In this document: positions 1 through 5,774 of the stretch, in pieces
Layout: every line of letters begins with the position of its first letter
Numbering within the stretch: the stretch's first letter is position 1
Origin: an uncultured Mesorhizobium sp.
Lineage (GTDB): Bacteria > Pseudomonadota > Alphaproteobacteria > Rhizobiales > Rhizobiaceae
Assembly (NCBI GenBank): GCA_950071955.1
Contig: CATMOC010000156.1
Span: 1 to 7,875 of the forward strand
Length of the DNA: 7,875 nucleotides
Direction: 5' to 3'
The notes under the pieces: model-generated
What the model saw: only the letters and a program-made list of their open reading frames with translations
Told to the model about the DNA's origin: nothing
Database searches by the model: none
Made by a program: the position numbers and the translations under genes

Positions 1-1
1 C

Positions 2-781
2 GGTAAGACCGAGCTCACCAAGGCGCTCGCCTCCTTCCTGTTCGACGACGAGAACGCCATGGCGCGCATCGACATGTCGGAGTTCATGGAGAAGCACTCG
101 GTCGCCCGGCTGATCGGCGCGCCTCCCGGCTATGTCGGCTACGAGGAGGGCGGCGCCCTCACCGAGGCCGTCCGCCGCCGGCCCTACCAGGTCGTGCTGT
201 TCGACGAGATCGAGAAGGCGCACCCGGACGTCTTCAACGTGCTCCTGCAGGTGCTCGACGACGGCCGGCTCACCGACGGGCAGGGCCGCACGGTCGACTT
301 CCGCAACACGCTGATCATCATGACATCGAACCTCGGGTCCGAGTATCTCGTCAACCTGCGCGACGACGAGGACGTGGACGCGGTGCGCTCGGAGGTCATG
401 GGCGTGGTGCGGGCCTCGTTCCGGCCGGAGTTCCTGAACCGCATCGACGAGGTGATCCTGTTCCACCGCCTGCGGCGGGCCGACATGGGCGCGATCGTCG
501 AGATCCAGTTGAAGCGGCTGGAGAAGCTGCTCGTCGACCGCAAGATCGCGCTCGACCTCGACCGCACCGCCATCGAGTGGCTGGCCGAGAAGGGCTACGA
601 TCCCGCCTACGGCGCGCGTCCGCTCAAGCGCGTCATGCAGAAGGAGCTTCAGGATCCGCTGGCGGAGAAGATCCTCCAGGGCGACATCCGCGACGGCCAG
701 ACGGTGGTGATCACGAACGGCTCCGACCGCCTCCTCTTCCGCCCGCGCCCGCTGGCGGTGGAGACCGACGAGGCGGCATAG
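2..781 (+). CDS. clpB: ClpB disaggregase chaperone, C-terminal part (5' end outside window)
   Basis: ATP-dependent Hsp100 chaperone that pulls polypeptides out of aggregates together with DnaK in the cytoplasm. The reading frame is open from base 2 and begins inside the Walker A motif of the second AAA+ domain (GKTELTKAL). The visible 259 residues are therefore most of NBD2 plus the C-terminal small domain. In order they show the pore loop [13 protein letters not shown], Walker B ([14 protein letters not shown]), sensor 1 (IIMTSNLGS), the arginine-finger segment [11 protein letters not shown] and sensor 2 (YGARPLKR). Between sensor 1 and the arginine finger there is no IGF/IGL tripeptide of the ClpP-docking type, which favours ClpB over ClpA or ClpC. 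An internal ATG at 59 is not the start, because conserved sequence continues upstream of it. The gene ends with an acidic tail (ETDEAA) and TAG. A hairpin repeat begins 13 bases after the stop. The call is secure; only the N-terminal two thirds is unseen. Confidence 0.97.
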   Translation, partial: GKTELTKALASFLFDDENAMARIDMSEFMEKHSVARLIGAPPGYVGYEEGGALTEAVRRRPYQVVLFDEIEKAHPDVFNVLLQVLDDGRLTDGQGRTVDFRNTLIIMTSNLGSEYLVNLRDDEDVDAVRSEVMGVVRASFRPEFLNRIDEVILFHRLRRADMGAIVEIQLKRLEKLLVDRKIALDLDRTAIEWLAEKGYDPAYGARPLKRVMQKELQDPLAEKILQGDIRDGQTVVITNGSDRLLFRPRPLAVETDEAA

Positions 782-794
782 CCCGAACGCAATG

Positions 795-853
795 CCTCTC
801 CCCTGCCTAGCGGGGGAGAGGTTACTTGGGCGACGCCCGAAACGGTGAGGGGG
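795..853 (+). repeat. Intergenic double-hairpin repeat, copy 1
   Basis: A roughly 59-base element with two stem-loops. The first pairs CCTCTCCCC (795-803) with GGGGAGAGG (813-821) perfectly and can extend inward by about three pairs. The second pairs around GGGC (828-831) and GCCC (835-838), with a T·G wobble at 827/839. The element ends in ACGGTGAGGGGG (842-853). A second copy in the same orientation lies at 2872-2931. Over the right-hand 32 bases the copies match at 27 positions, and the terminal 12 bases are identical. It starts 13 bases after the clpB stop. It could act as a 3'-end or terminator-like structure for clpB, but there is no U-tract after either stem, so it is not a classical intrinsic terminator. 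The element resembles the palindromic intergenic repeats widespread in rhizobial genomes; the exact family is not assigned here. Confidence 0.8.
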
Positions 854-926
854 TTCTTCCCACCCCACCGAATTTCACCGACCTGTACCGAAGCCTCCGC
901 CGAGAGCCGCTGCCGGCGGATCGCGT

Positions 927-960
927 CCCTTCCTCGCGCCGGAGAAGGGGGCCGCGCCCC
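927..960. other. GC-rich hairpin region at the 3' end of the small minus-strand gene
   Basis: Two overlapping inverted repeats can be drawn here. CCCTTCCTC (927-935) pairs with GAGAAGGG (942-949) with one bulged base. GGGGC (948-952) pairs with GCCCC (956-960) around a 3-base loop. The second lies just past the stop of the minus-strand 47-codon gene, where a terminator would be expected. Only a short, broken T-rich run follows on that strand, so terminator function is a guess. Confidence 0.3.
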
Positions 961-963
961 GGC

Positions 964-1107
964 TCAGCCGCCGCCGCGCAGATCCTCGGCCGCCTGCTCG
1001 TTGCCGAACAAATAGATGTAGATCGGCCCTTTCGGCGGTCCGAGCACGAACATTGTGACAGCGTGGCCCGCCAGGAGCGCCGCCAGAAAATACCACACCA
1101 GTCGCAT
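964..1107 (-). CDS. Small single-pass membrane protein (47 aa), function unknown
   Basis: I do not recognise the family. The chosen start is the ATG at 1107, because the sequence AAAGGGGTGGC immediately precedes it on the minus strand and provides a purine-rich ribosome binding site. Two in-frame ATGs further upstream (1131, 1158) would add a charged, non-hydrophobic leader without such a site. The protein starts MRLVWYFLAALLAG and has one hydrophobic segment at about residues 3-23. A Gly/Pro-rich turn (GPPKGP), an aromatic patch (IYIYLFGN) and a short acidic then glycine-rich tail (EQAAEDLRGGG) follow. Topology is probably a short N-terminus, one transmembrane helix and a soluble 25-residue tail. 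It diverges from the DMT permease gene starting at 1299. The well-formed hydrophobic helix, low-complexity-free tail and ribosome site argue for a real gene rather than a high-GC shadow, but conservation has not been tested. Confidence 0.62.
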   Translation of the reverse strand: MRLVWYFLAALLAGHAVTMFVLGPPKGPIYIYLFGNEQAAEDLRGGG

Positions 1108-1298
1108 GCCACCCCTTTGTCTGTCCGGCATTGTCTCGACCCCGGACGCCGCCGTCAACCTTGCATCGGCGAAGCCTTGTGCCAGGCCGGGTTTTTGGCA
1201 GACGCCGCGGTCCCGTTCGTCTATTCGTCGGTCCTGATAAATCCCCGCTCCGGCTGCCGGCCGGAATCGGGCAGGGGCGGACGCGCGCGGAGTTTTGA

Positions 1299-2177
1299 GT
1301 GCACGGCATCGTGGAGACGCGGCAGAACCGGCTGACCGGCATCATCCTGATGCTGGCCGGCGTCGCCTGCCTCAGCGTCAACGACGCGCTGGCGAAATCG
1401 TTGACGGCCACCTATTCGCCGGTGCAGATCCTGTTCATTCGCAACGTCATCGCCCTGCCGTTCGTCTTTGCCATCGCCTATGGGATGGGCGGCGCGCCGG
1501 CGCTGCGCTCGCACCGGCCGCTCGCCCACCTCGCGCGCGGCGTCCTGTGGCTCGGCGCCGCCGTGCTGTTCTTCACCAGCATCATGCACCTGAAGCTTGC
1601 CGAGGCCACCGCGCTCATCTTCGCGGCACCGTTCTTCATCACCGTCATGTCCGCCCTCGTGCTTCGCGATCACGTCGGCTGGCGGCGATGGTCGGCGGTC
1701 ATCGTCGGCTTCGTCGGCGTGCTGATCGTCGTGCGGCCCGGCGGCGCCAGCTTCCAGCCCGTCTCGCTGCTGCCGGTCGCCACCGCGTTCCTCTATGCCC
1801 TGCTGATGCTGAGCGCGCGCTGGCTCGATCCGCGCGAGAGCGTGTGGACCCTGCTCCTCTACCTGACCGGCGCCGGCGCCCTCGTCGCCGGGCTCGCCGC
1901 GCCCTTCGTGTGGCGGGAAATCCAGTCCGAACATCTCTGGCTCTTCGTCGCGATCTCCCTCTTCGGCACGGTGGGCATGACCATGATGACCCAGGCGTTC
2001 CGCCTCGCGCCGGCCGCCCTCATCGCGCCGCTCGACTACACCGCGCTCGTCTGGGCCACGGCCTTCGGCTGGCTGATCTGGAGCGAAGTCCCCGACACCG
2101 CCACCTTCCTCGGCGCTGCCGTCATCATCGCCAGCGGTGTGGTCGTCATCCTGCGCGAGCGCCGGCGGACCGATTGA
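1299..2177 (+). CDS. EamA/DMT-superfamily permease
   Basis: Predicted inner-membrane metabolite transporter or exporter of 292 residues, the usual length for a two-EamA-domain protein with about ten transmembrane helices. The start is the GTG at 1299, preceded by GGAG at 1289-1292 with a 6-base spacer; a later GTG at 1311 has no comparable site. The first EamA repeat (about residues 12-147) ends with the family-typical stretch RDHVGWRRWSAVIVGFVGVL followed by VVRPGG. The second repeat (about 155-287) contains the GTVGMTMMTQAFRLAPAALI helix pair and the typical late segment LDYTALVWATAFGWLIW. The tail is basic (RERRRTD). DMT-family specificity cannot be read from sequence at this level; members move amino acids, nucleotides, riboflavin or S-adenosylmethionine. 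The gene stands alone: the neighbour upstream is divergent and the next gene starts 148 bases downstream. Confidence 0.9.
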   Translation: MHGIVETRQNRLTGIILMLAGVACLSVNDALAKSLTATYSPVQILFIRNVIALPFVFAIAYGMGGAPALRSHRPLAHLARGVLWLGAAVLFFTSIMHLKLAEATALIFAAPFFITVMSALVLRDHVGWRRWSAVIVGFVGVLIVVRPGGASFQPVSLLPVATAFLYALLMLSARWLDPRESVWTLLLYLTGAGALVAGLAAPFVWREIQSEHLWLFVAISLFGTVGMTMMTQAFRLAPAALIAPLDYTALVWATAFGWLIWSEVPDTATFLGAAVIIASGVVVILRERRRTD

Positions 2178-2325
2178 GGCGAGGGGCTCCGCAAATATAA
2201 GGCGATGGTGATTTAGGAATAGACTTCCGCAAGGTGAGGTCCTAGCAAGGTGCCGTTGGGGCAACACCGAGCCTGGCCGGCGGGAGCGCCGGTGCGCTCG
2301 ACTTTTCACGTGGGGAAATCAATCG

Positions 2326-2847
2326 ATGAAATGGATAATCATCGCCGCGGCCGCGGCGTTCGCAACGATTGCGGGCCATGCATCTGCGCAGGGCATCGAC
2401 ACGGGCCACTACTACACGCTTTCGACCGAGTTTCGCGGCGGCGACATGCGCCTTGACGTCTTCAACGGCGGTCCGAAGAACGACATGACGCACCTGGCGC
2501 CCGCCGCCGACCTGTCGGGTCAGTATTGGCGCTTCACGCCGGCCGGCAACGGCTACTGGCGCCTGTCGACCATGTTCCGCGGCGCCAACATGTGCCTCGA
2601 TGTCTTCAACGGCGGCGCGCGCGACAACCAGGTGCACCTGACGCCCTGCGCCAACTACACCGGCCAGTTCTGGGCGCTCCGCCCTGAGGGGCAGGCCTAC
2701 CGCCTGACGACCGACTTCCGTGGCCCGGGCATGTGCCTCGACATCTTCAACGGCGGCACCGACAACAACCAGCCCCACCTCACGCCCTGCGCCAACTATT
2801 CCGGCCAGCTCTGGTACCTCAACCCGACCTGGAAACAGGTGAACTGA
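2326..2847 (+). CDS. Secreted ricin-type beta-trefoil (QxW) lectin-like protein
   Basis: A 173-residue exported protein, probably carbohydrate-binding. A Sec signal peptide occupies residues 1-21: MKW, then a hydrophobic Ile/Ala core, then Ala-Ser-Ala before Gln22. The mature part is three tandem repeats of 47-48 residues. Each contains FRG-x-x-M-x-LD-[VI]-FNGG, then HL-x-P-x-A, then GQ-x-W. The QxW tryptophans are at 68, 116 and 163, and the aspartates of the LD motif at 44, 92 and 139. This matches the ricin B-chain pattern (C-L-D-V ... C ... Q-x-W), in which three repeats form one beta-trefoil. Repeats 2 and 3 carry cysteine pairs (C90/C108 and C137/C155); repeat 1 has R42 and A60 instead. 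There is no attached catalytic domain. The start is supported by GGGGA at 2312-2316. The next genes are unrelated, so the ligand and role (cell surface, secreted binding or adhesion) are unknown. Confidence 0.87.
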   Translation: MKWIIIAAAAAFATIAGHASAQGIDTGHYYTLSTEFRGGDMRLDVFNGGPKNDMTHLAPAADLSGQYWRFTPAGNGYWRLSTMFRGANMCLDVFNGGARDNQVHLTPCANYTGQFWALRPEGQAYRLTTDFRGPGMCLDIFNGGTDNNQPHLTPCANYSGQLWYLNPTWKQVN

Positions 2848-2871
2848 GAGAGACGGCCCCGAGAGCTCTTT

Positions 2872-2931
2872 CCTCGCCCCCACGTAAGTGGGGGAGAGGT
2901 GGCTCGGGCGAAGCCCGAGACGGTGAGGGGG
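2872..2931 (+). repeat. Intergenic double-hairpin repeat, copy 2
   Basis: Second copy of the element at 795-853, in the same orientation. Stem 1 pairs CCTCGCCCCCAC (2872-2883) with GTGGGGGAGAGG (2888-2899), with one mismatch and a GTAA loop. Stem 2 pairs CTCGGGC (2903-2909) with GCCCGAG (2913-2919) around GAA. The copy ends in the shared ACGGTGAGGGGG. It begins 24 bases after the lectin stop codon and ends 37 bases before the livM start, so it separates two unrelated genes. The hairpin loops and the outer stem bases differ between copies while pairing is mostly kept, which suggests structure matters more than primary sequence. Confidence 0.85.
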
Positions 2932-2968
2932 CCGAGGTCTCCGCTTGCAGCAGAGGAGAAGATCTTCA

Positions 2969-4069
2969 ATGAGCTTCGCTGCCACCTCCGAGACCCCCGC
3001 CCGCCGCATCCCCGCCGGACGGCTCGCCGTCTACGCCATCGCGCTTGCGATCGGGCTCTGCCTCGCCTTCGCGCCCTTCCTGTTCACTGACGTGCGGGCT
3101 CAGGAAGTCGCCGCCCGCATATGCATCTTTATCGTTCTGGTGGCGAGCTACGATCTGCTCATCGGCTACACGGGCATCGTCTCCTTCGCGCATACCATGT
3201 TCTTCGGGCTCGGCGCCTATGGCACCGCGATGGTTCTGAAGGCCTGGGGGCCGGGGTGGGACGCCATCATCGTCGGCGGCGCGGCGGGCGTGGCGGCGGC
3301 CTTCGTGCTGGCCGTGCTGATCGGGCTCTTGTCGCTCCGGGTTAAGGCGATCTTCTTCGCCATGGTGACGCTGGCGGCGGCCTCTGTGATGCTGGTGCTT
3401 GCCAGCCAGCTTTCGGAGTTCACCGGCGGCGAGGACGGTTTCACATATCAGGTGCCAAAACTCTTCTCGCCGGCCATGAAGCTTTTCGAGGACGCGGACG
3501 GCAAGGTGCTGCGGCTGTTCGGCGTGGCGCTGAACGGCAAGATCGCCGCCTACTACTTCGTTTTCCTGTCCTCGCTCGCGCTGTTCCTCGTCATGCTGCG
3601 CATCGTCGCCTCGCCCATGGGGACCGTGCTGGAGGCCGTGCGCGAGAACGAGATGCGGGCCGAAGCGATCGGCTACCGGGTCGTGGCCTACCGCACCGCG
3701 ATCTTCTGCATCGCGGCTGTGATCGCCGCGCTTGCCGGCGTCGTGCGGGCCGTGTGGCTCAAATATGTCGGGCCGGACGTGGCGCTCTCCTTCGGCATCA
3801 TGATCGACATCCTGCTGATGGTCGTGATCGGGGGAATGGGCACGATGGTCGGCGCCATCATCGGCGTGGTCGTGATGAGCCTGGCGCAGTTCTACCTGAA
3901 GGACCTGATGGAGGTGGCCGCCGAGGCAACGTCGGGCATTCCGCTGCTGCCGGACCTGCTCAACCCCGACCGCTGGCTTCTCTGGCTCGGCGTGCTCTTC
4001 ATCCTGCTGGTCTACTTCTTCCCTGCGGGGATCGCCGGAACGTTCATGAAACAGGGAAGCCACCGATGA
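2969..4069 (+). CDS. livM: Branched-chain amino acid ABC transporter permease, LivM family
   Basis: Inner-membrane permease subunit of a HAAT-type ABC importer (branched-chain amino acids or related carboxylates and amides), 366 residues. The ATG at 2969 is chosen because AGGAG at 2954-2958 lies 10 bases upstream; a TTG eight codons earlier overlaps that site. LivM hallmarks are the early motif GYTGIVSFAHTMFFGLGAY (about residues 66-84), the cytoplasmic ATPase-contact loop AVRENEMRAEAIGY (about 223-236) and the later GGMGTMVGAIIG segment (about 288-299). About eight to ten hydrophobic segments are present. LivM needs a partner permease (LivH), two ATPases (LivG, LivF) and a binding protein (LivK), none of which is visible in this window. 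Upstream is an unrelated lectin gene and a repeat. Downstream is a hydrolase overlapping by four bases. The family call is firm; substrate is not determined. Confidence 0.92.
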   Translation: MSFAATSETPARRIPAGRLAVYAIALAIGLCLAFAPFLFTDVRAQEVAARICIFIVLVASYDLLIGYTGIVSFAHTMFFGLGAYGTAMVLKAWGPGWDAIIVGGAAGVAAAFVLAVLIGLLSLRVKAIFFAMVTLAAASVMLVLASQLSEFTGGEDGFTYQVPKLFSPAMKLFEDADGKVLRLFGVALNGKIAAYYFVFLSSLALFLVMLRIVASPMGTVLEAVRENEMRAEAIGYRVVAYRTAIFCIAAVIAALAGVVRAVWLKYVGPDVALSFGIMIDILLMVVIGGMGTMVGAIIGVVVMSLAQFYLKDLMEVAAEATSGIPLLPDLLNPDRWLLWLGVLFILLVYFFPAGIAGTFMKQGSHR

Positions 4070-4902
4070 TGCTGCCGCGCTCGACATATGTTCCCGCGGC
4101 CGGCCACGAGATGCACGTGACCGAATGGGGCGATCCGGGCCGGCCGGCGCTGGTGATGTGGCACGGGCTGGCGCGAACGGGCCGCGACTTCGACGAGGCG
4201 GCCGCCGCGCTCTCCGACACCTATTTCGTGATCTGCCCCGACACGCTGGGCCGCGGCCTGTCGAGCTGGTCTCGGCCTGGCGGCATCGACTATTCGTACC
4301 GGACATTCGGCGACACGGCGATGGCCATCCTCGACCACTATGGCGTCGACAGGCTGCGCTGGGTGGGCACTTCGATGGGCGGTCTGATCGGCGTGACGCT
4401 GGCGGCCGACCGGTTGCGCGACCGCATCAGCCATCTCGTCATCAACGACATCGGGCCGGACATTCCGGAGGAAGGCACTGGACGCATCGCGTCCTACGTC
4501 GGCAATCCTCCGGTCTACGACACGGTGGCGGAACTCGAAGCCTGGCTCAGGAAGAACTACGCGCCGTTCGGTCAGAACACGGACGCCTTCTGGCGCCGCA
4601 TGGCCGACACCTCGTCGCGCCGCACCGACGACGGCAAGGTGACAGTCCACTACGATCCGATGATCGTGACGCAGTTCACCCTGCACAAGGGCGATCTCGA
4701 CGTGTGGGAGCAGTACGACGCCGTGATCGCGAAGACGCTCCTGCTGCGCGGAAAGGCGTCGGACGTGCTGCCGGAAGTGATCGCCGACGAGATGACGCGG
4801 CGCGGCCCGAAGCCGCGGCTGGTGACGTTTCCCGACTGCGGCCACGCGCCGACTCTGGCGAGCGACGGCGAGATCAGGCTGCTGCGGGAGTTTCTTGGCT
4901 GA
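4066..4902 (+). CDS. Alpha/beta-fold hydrolase
   Basis: Soluble serine hydrolase of 278 residues, typical length for the family. Visible features are the oxyanion-hole HG at 33-34 (VMWHGLARTG), the PDTLGRGLS strand-loop at about 58-66, the nucleophile elbow GTSMGG with Ser103, a likely acid Asp233 (LLLRGKASDVL) and the catalytic His260 (DCGHAP). The triad is therefore complete and the protein should be active. A cap region lies between about 130 and 210. There is no signal peptide, so it is probably cytoplasmic. The ATG at 4066 overlaps the livM stop (ATGA), with GGGAAG at 4054-4059 as ribosome site; a second ATG follows immediately at 4069. The tight overlap implies co-translation with the LivM permease and suggests the hydrolase may act on an imported ester, amide or lactone, but that link is inference. 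The substrate cannot be told from sequence. Confidence 0.9.
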   Translation: MMLPRSTYVPAAGHEMHVTEWGDPGRPALVMWHGLARTGRDFDEAAAALSDTYFVICPDTLGRGLSSWSRPGGIDYSYRTFGDTAMAILDHYGVDRLRWVGTSMGGLIGVTLAADRLRDRISHLVINDIGPDIPEEGTGRIASYVGNPPVYDTVAELEAWLRKNYAPFGQNTDAFWRRMADTSSRRTDDGKVTVHYDPMIVTQFTLHKGDLDVWEQYDAVIAKTLLLRGKASDVLPEVIADEMTRRGPKPRLVTFPDCGHAPTLASDGEIRLLREFLG

Positions 4903-4914
4903 AAGGGGATTGTG

Positions 4915-4958
4915 CGTGGTTCGCCCTTCGGCAAGCTCAGGAGGCTCACCATGAGGGG
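4915..4958. repeat. REP-like element (CCTTCGGCAAGCTCAGG type)
   Basis: The stretch contains CCCTTCGGCAAGCTCAGG followed by CTCACCATGAGG. From general knowledge, variants of CCTTCGACAAGCTCAGGATGAGG are highly repeated in intergenic regions of many alphaproteobacteria, including rhizobia. Only one copy is in this window, so repetition is inferred from that resemblance and not shown here. It begins 12 bases after the hydrolase stop. A 10-base palindrome, CGTAGCTACG (4962-4971), follows immediately. It does not belong to the same family as the repeats at 795 and 2872. Confidence 0.5.
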
Positions 4959-5007
4959 TCTCGTAGCTACGGCTCGCCTTGATCGGTAGTCGATGTGTAC
5001 GCCGGAA

Positions 5008-5037
5008 GAGGAGCCGGTGAATGGGGACCGGCTCCTC
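5008..5037. terminator. Strong hairpin between convergent genes, probable bidirectional terminator
   Basis: GAGGAGCCGGT (5008-5018) pairs perfectly with ACCGGCTCCTC (5027-5037) over 11 base pairs, with an 8-base loop. It lies 6 bases past the stop of the minus-strand host-attachment gene and about 105 bases past the plus-strand hydrolase, the usual place for a terminator between convergent genes. Neither side has a proper U-tract (only TTCC on the minus strand), so termination efficiency is uncertain. Confidence 0.55.
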
Positions 5038-5043
5038 CTCCGC

Positions 5044-5493
5044 TTAGTCCCCCGCCAAATTCTTCTCGATCTCGATCACCGTGTGATTGGTCAGCGTCTT
5101 GGCCACTTCGCCGACGACGCGATCCGCGACTTCCTTGTGCAGCTTCTTGCGCATCTCGCCGAGAACCTGCGGTTGCGCCACCAGCACGATCTTTTCGAAG
5201 CGACCCTTGTGCGCAAGCTTGTAGAGCCGCTCGGCGATCTCGTCGGCGAAGCGCTCCTTCTCGATCTGGTGCCAGTCCGTGTCGGCGACGGCGCTGCGGT
5301 GTTCCCCGGAGGCGTCGTTGAGGCGTCCCGGCCGGTCCGTACCCTGCTCGCGCGTCGGCGGATTGGCGTGATGCTCCTCGCGGATGACCTGCAGATGGGG
5401 ATAAACGTCGTCCCCCTCGTTGCGGAGGAAGAGAGCCTTCTCGCCGTCGGCGACCAGGACCCAGGTATCGTGCTCGAGCTTCATGGCTGACAT
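5044..5493 (-). CDS. Host attachment family protein
   Basis: A 149-residue soluble protein matching the family labelled 'protein required for attachment to host cells' (host_attach, PF10116 from memory). That name derives from rhizobial/Agrobacterium context and is not a demonstrated activity for this protein. Features seen are the N-terminal strand TWVLVADGEKALFLRN (about residues 10-25), a variable charged middle (PPTREQGTDRPGRLND), then the helical segment FADEIAERLYKLAHKGRFEK, strand IVLVAQPQVLGEMR and the C-terminal LTNHTVIEIEKNL. The fold resembles the eRF1/Pelota-like RNase H-type proteins related to this family. The start at 5493 is chosen because GGAG lies 6 bases upstream on the minus strand. 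That GGAG is inside a second possible ATG at 5505, which has no good site of its own. A frame open to 5556 has no supporting site. No signal peptide or membrane segment is present, so a direct role in adhesion is doubtful. Confidence 0.85.
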   Translation of the reverse strand: MSAMKLEHDTWVLVADGEKALFLRNEGDDVYPHLQVIREEHHANPPTREQGTDRPGRLNDASGEHRSAVADTDWHQIEKERFADEIAERLYKLAHKGRFEKIVLVAQPQVLGEMRKKLHKEVADRVVGEVAKTLTNHTVIEIEKNLAGD

Positions 5494-5774
5494 TCCAAAC
5501 TCCATTGCTTGTCGCGGATAGGCTGTCCTCGTGCCGCCCGCCATGATCAGGATCAAGTGCGTGCGGGGCGCTCGTCCGCTCTCCTGCGAAACGTCTCGTT
5601 CGAACGCCTGTTCCCGCCAGGGCGGTACTGCCGTCTCCCCACCGGAATGATTTTGCGCTCCGCCGGGTCCGGGCGGAAAACCGATTGCAGGCGGGTCTCG
5701 GCGGCAGGACGCCGTGTCTTCAGAAAAGTGGCGACCAGGCGGAGAATTGCACGAAATCTCAGGAAGGGTGTCCC
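5494..5774. promoter_or_regulatory. Divergent intergenic region upstream of the cys operon
   Basis: This 281-base non-coding gap must hold the promoters of both the minus-strand host-attachment gene and the plus-strand cysG operon. Visible structure includes the dyad TGATC-AG-GATCA (5544-5555), the 10-base palindrome CGTTCGAACG (5597-5606) and a 6-bp hairpin TCCGCC/GGCGGA (5659-5664/5672-5677). I could not assign -35/-10 boxes with confidence, and I do not recognise a riboswitch. The cysG ribosome site AGGAAGGG is at 5761-5768. Confidence 0.45.

Noticed and set aside
826..1335. 169-codon plus-strand frame through the repeat and the small minus-strand gene
   Set aside because: Arg/Ser/Pro-rich translation starting inside a repeat; no motif and no ribosome site. 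The opposite-strand 47-codon gene explains the region better.
1221..2309. 362-codon minus-strand open frame opposite the DMT permease
   Set aside because: Low-complexity charged composition and complete overlap with a well-supported permease; no ribosome site or motif.
2326..2847. Lectin repeats as a possible CRISPR or tandem DNA repeat
   Set aside because: The periodicity is in frame, with ricin motifs at protein level and signal peptide, so it is a repeated protein domain.
2945..2968. TTG start of livM eight codons upstream
   Set aside because: The added residues overlap the AGGAG ribosome site of the ATG at 2969, which is the better start.
2966..4306. 446-codon open frame on the minus strand opposite livM
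   Set aside because: Its translation is rich in His, Arg, Asp and Gly with no domain pattern, as expected for the antisense of a GC-rich membrane-protein gene. The plus strand carries clear LivM and hydrolase motifs.
5494..5556. N-terminal extension of the host-attachment protein to 5556
   Set aside because: The ATG at 5493 has a well-placed GGAG; the extra residues show no family similarity and no ribosome site.
5659..5677. Hairpin TCCGCC/GGCGGA upstream of cysG as an attenuator or riboswitch
   Set aside because: Only 6 bp, no U-tract and no recognisable aptamer core. Stems of this size are common by chance at this GC content.
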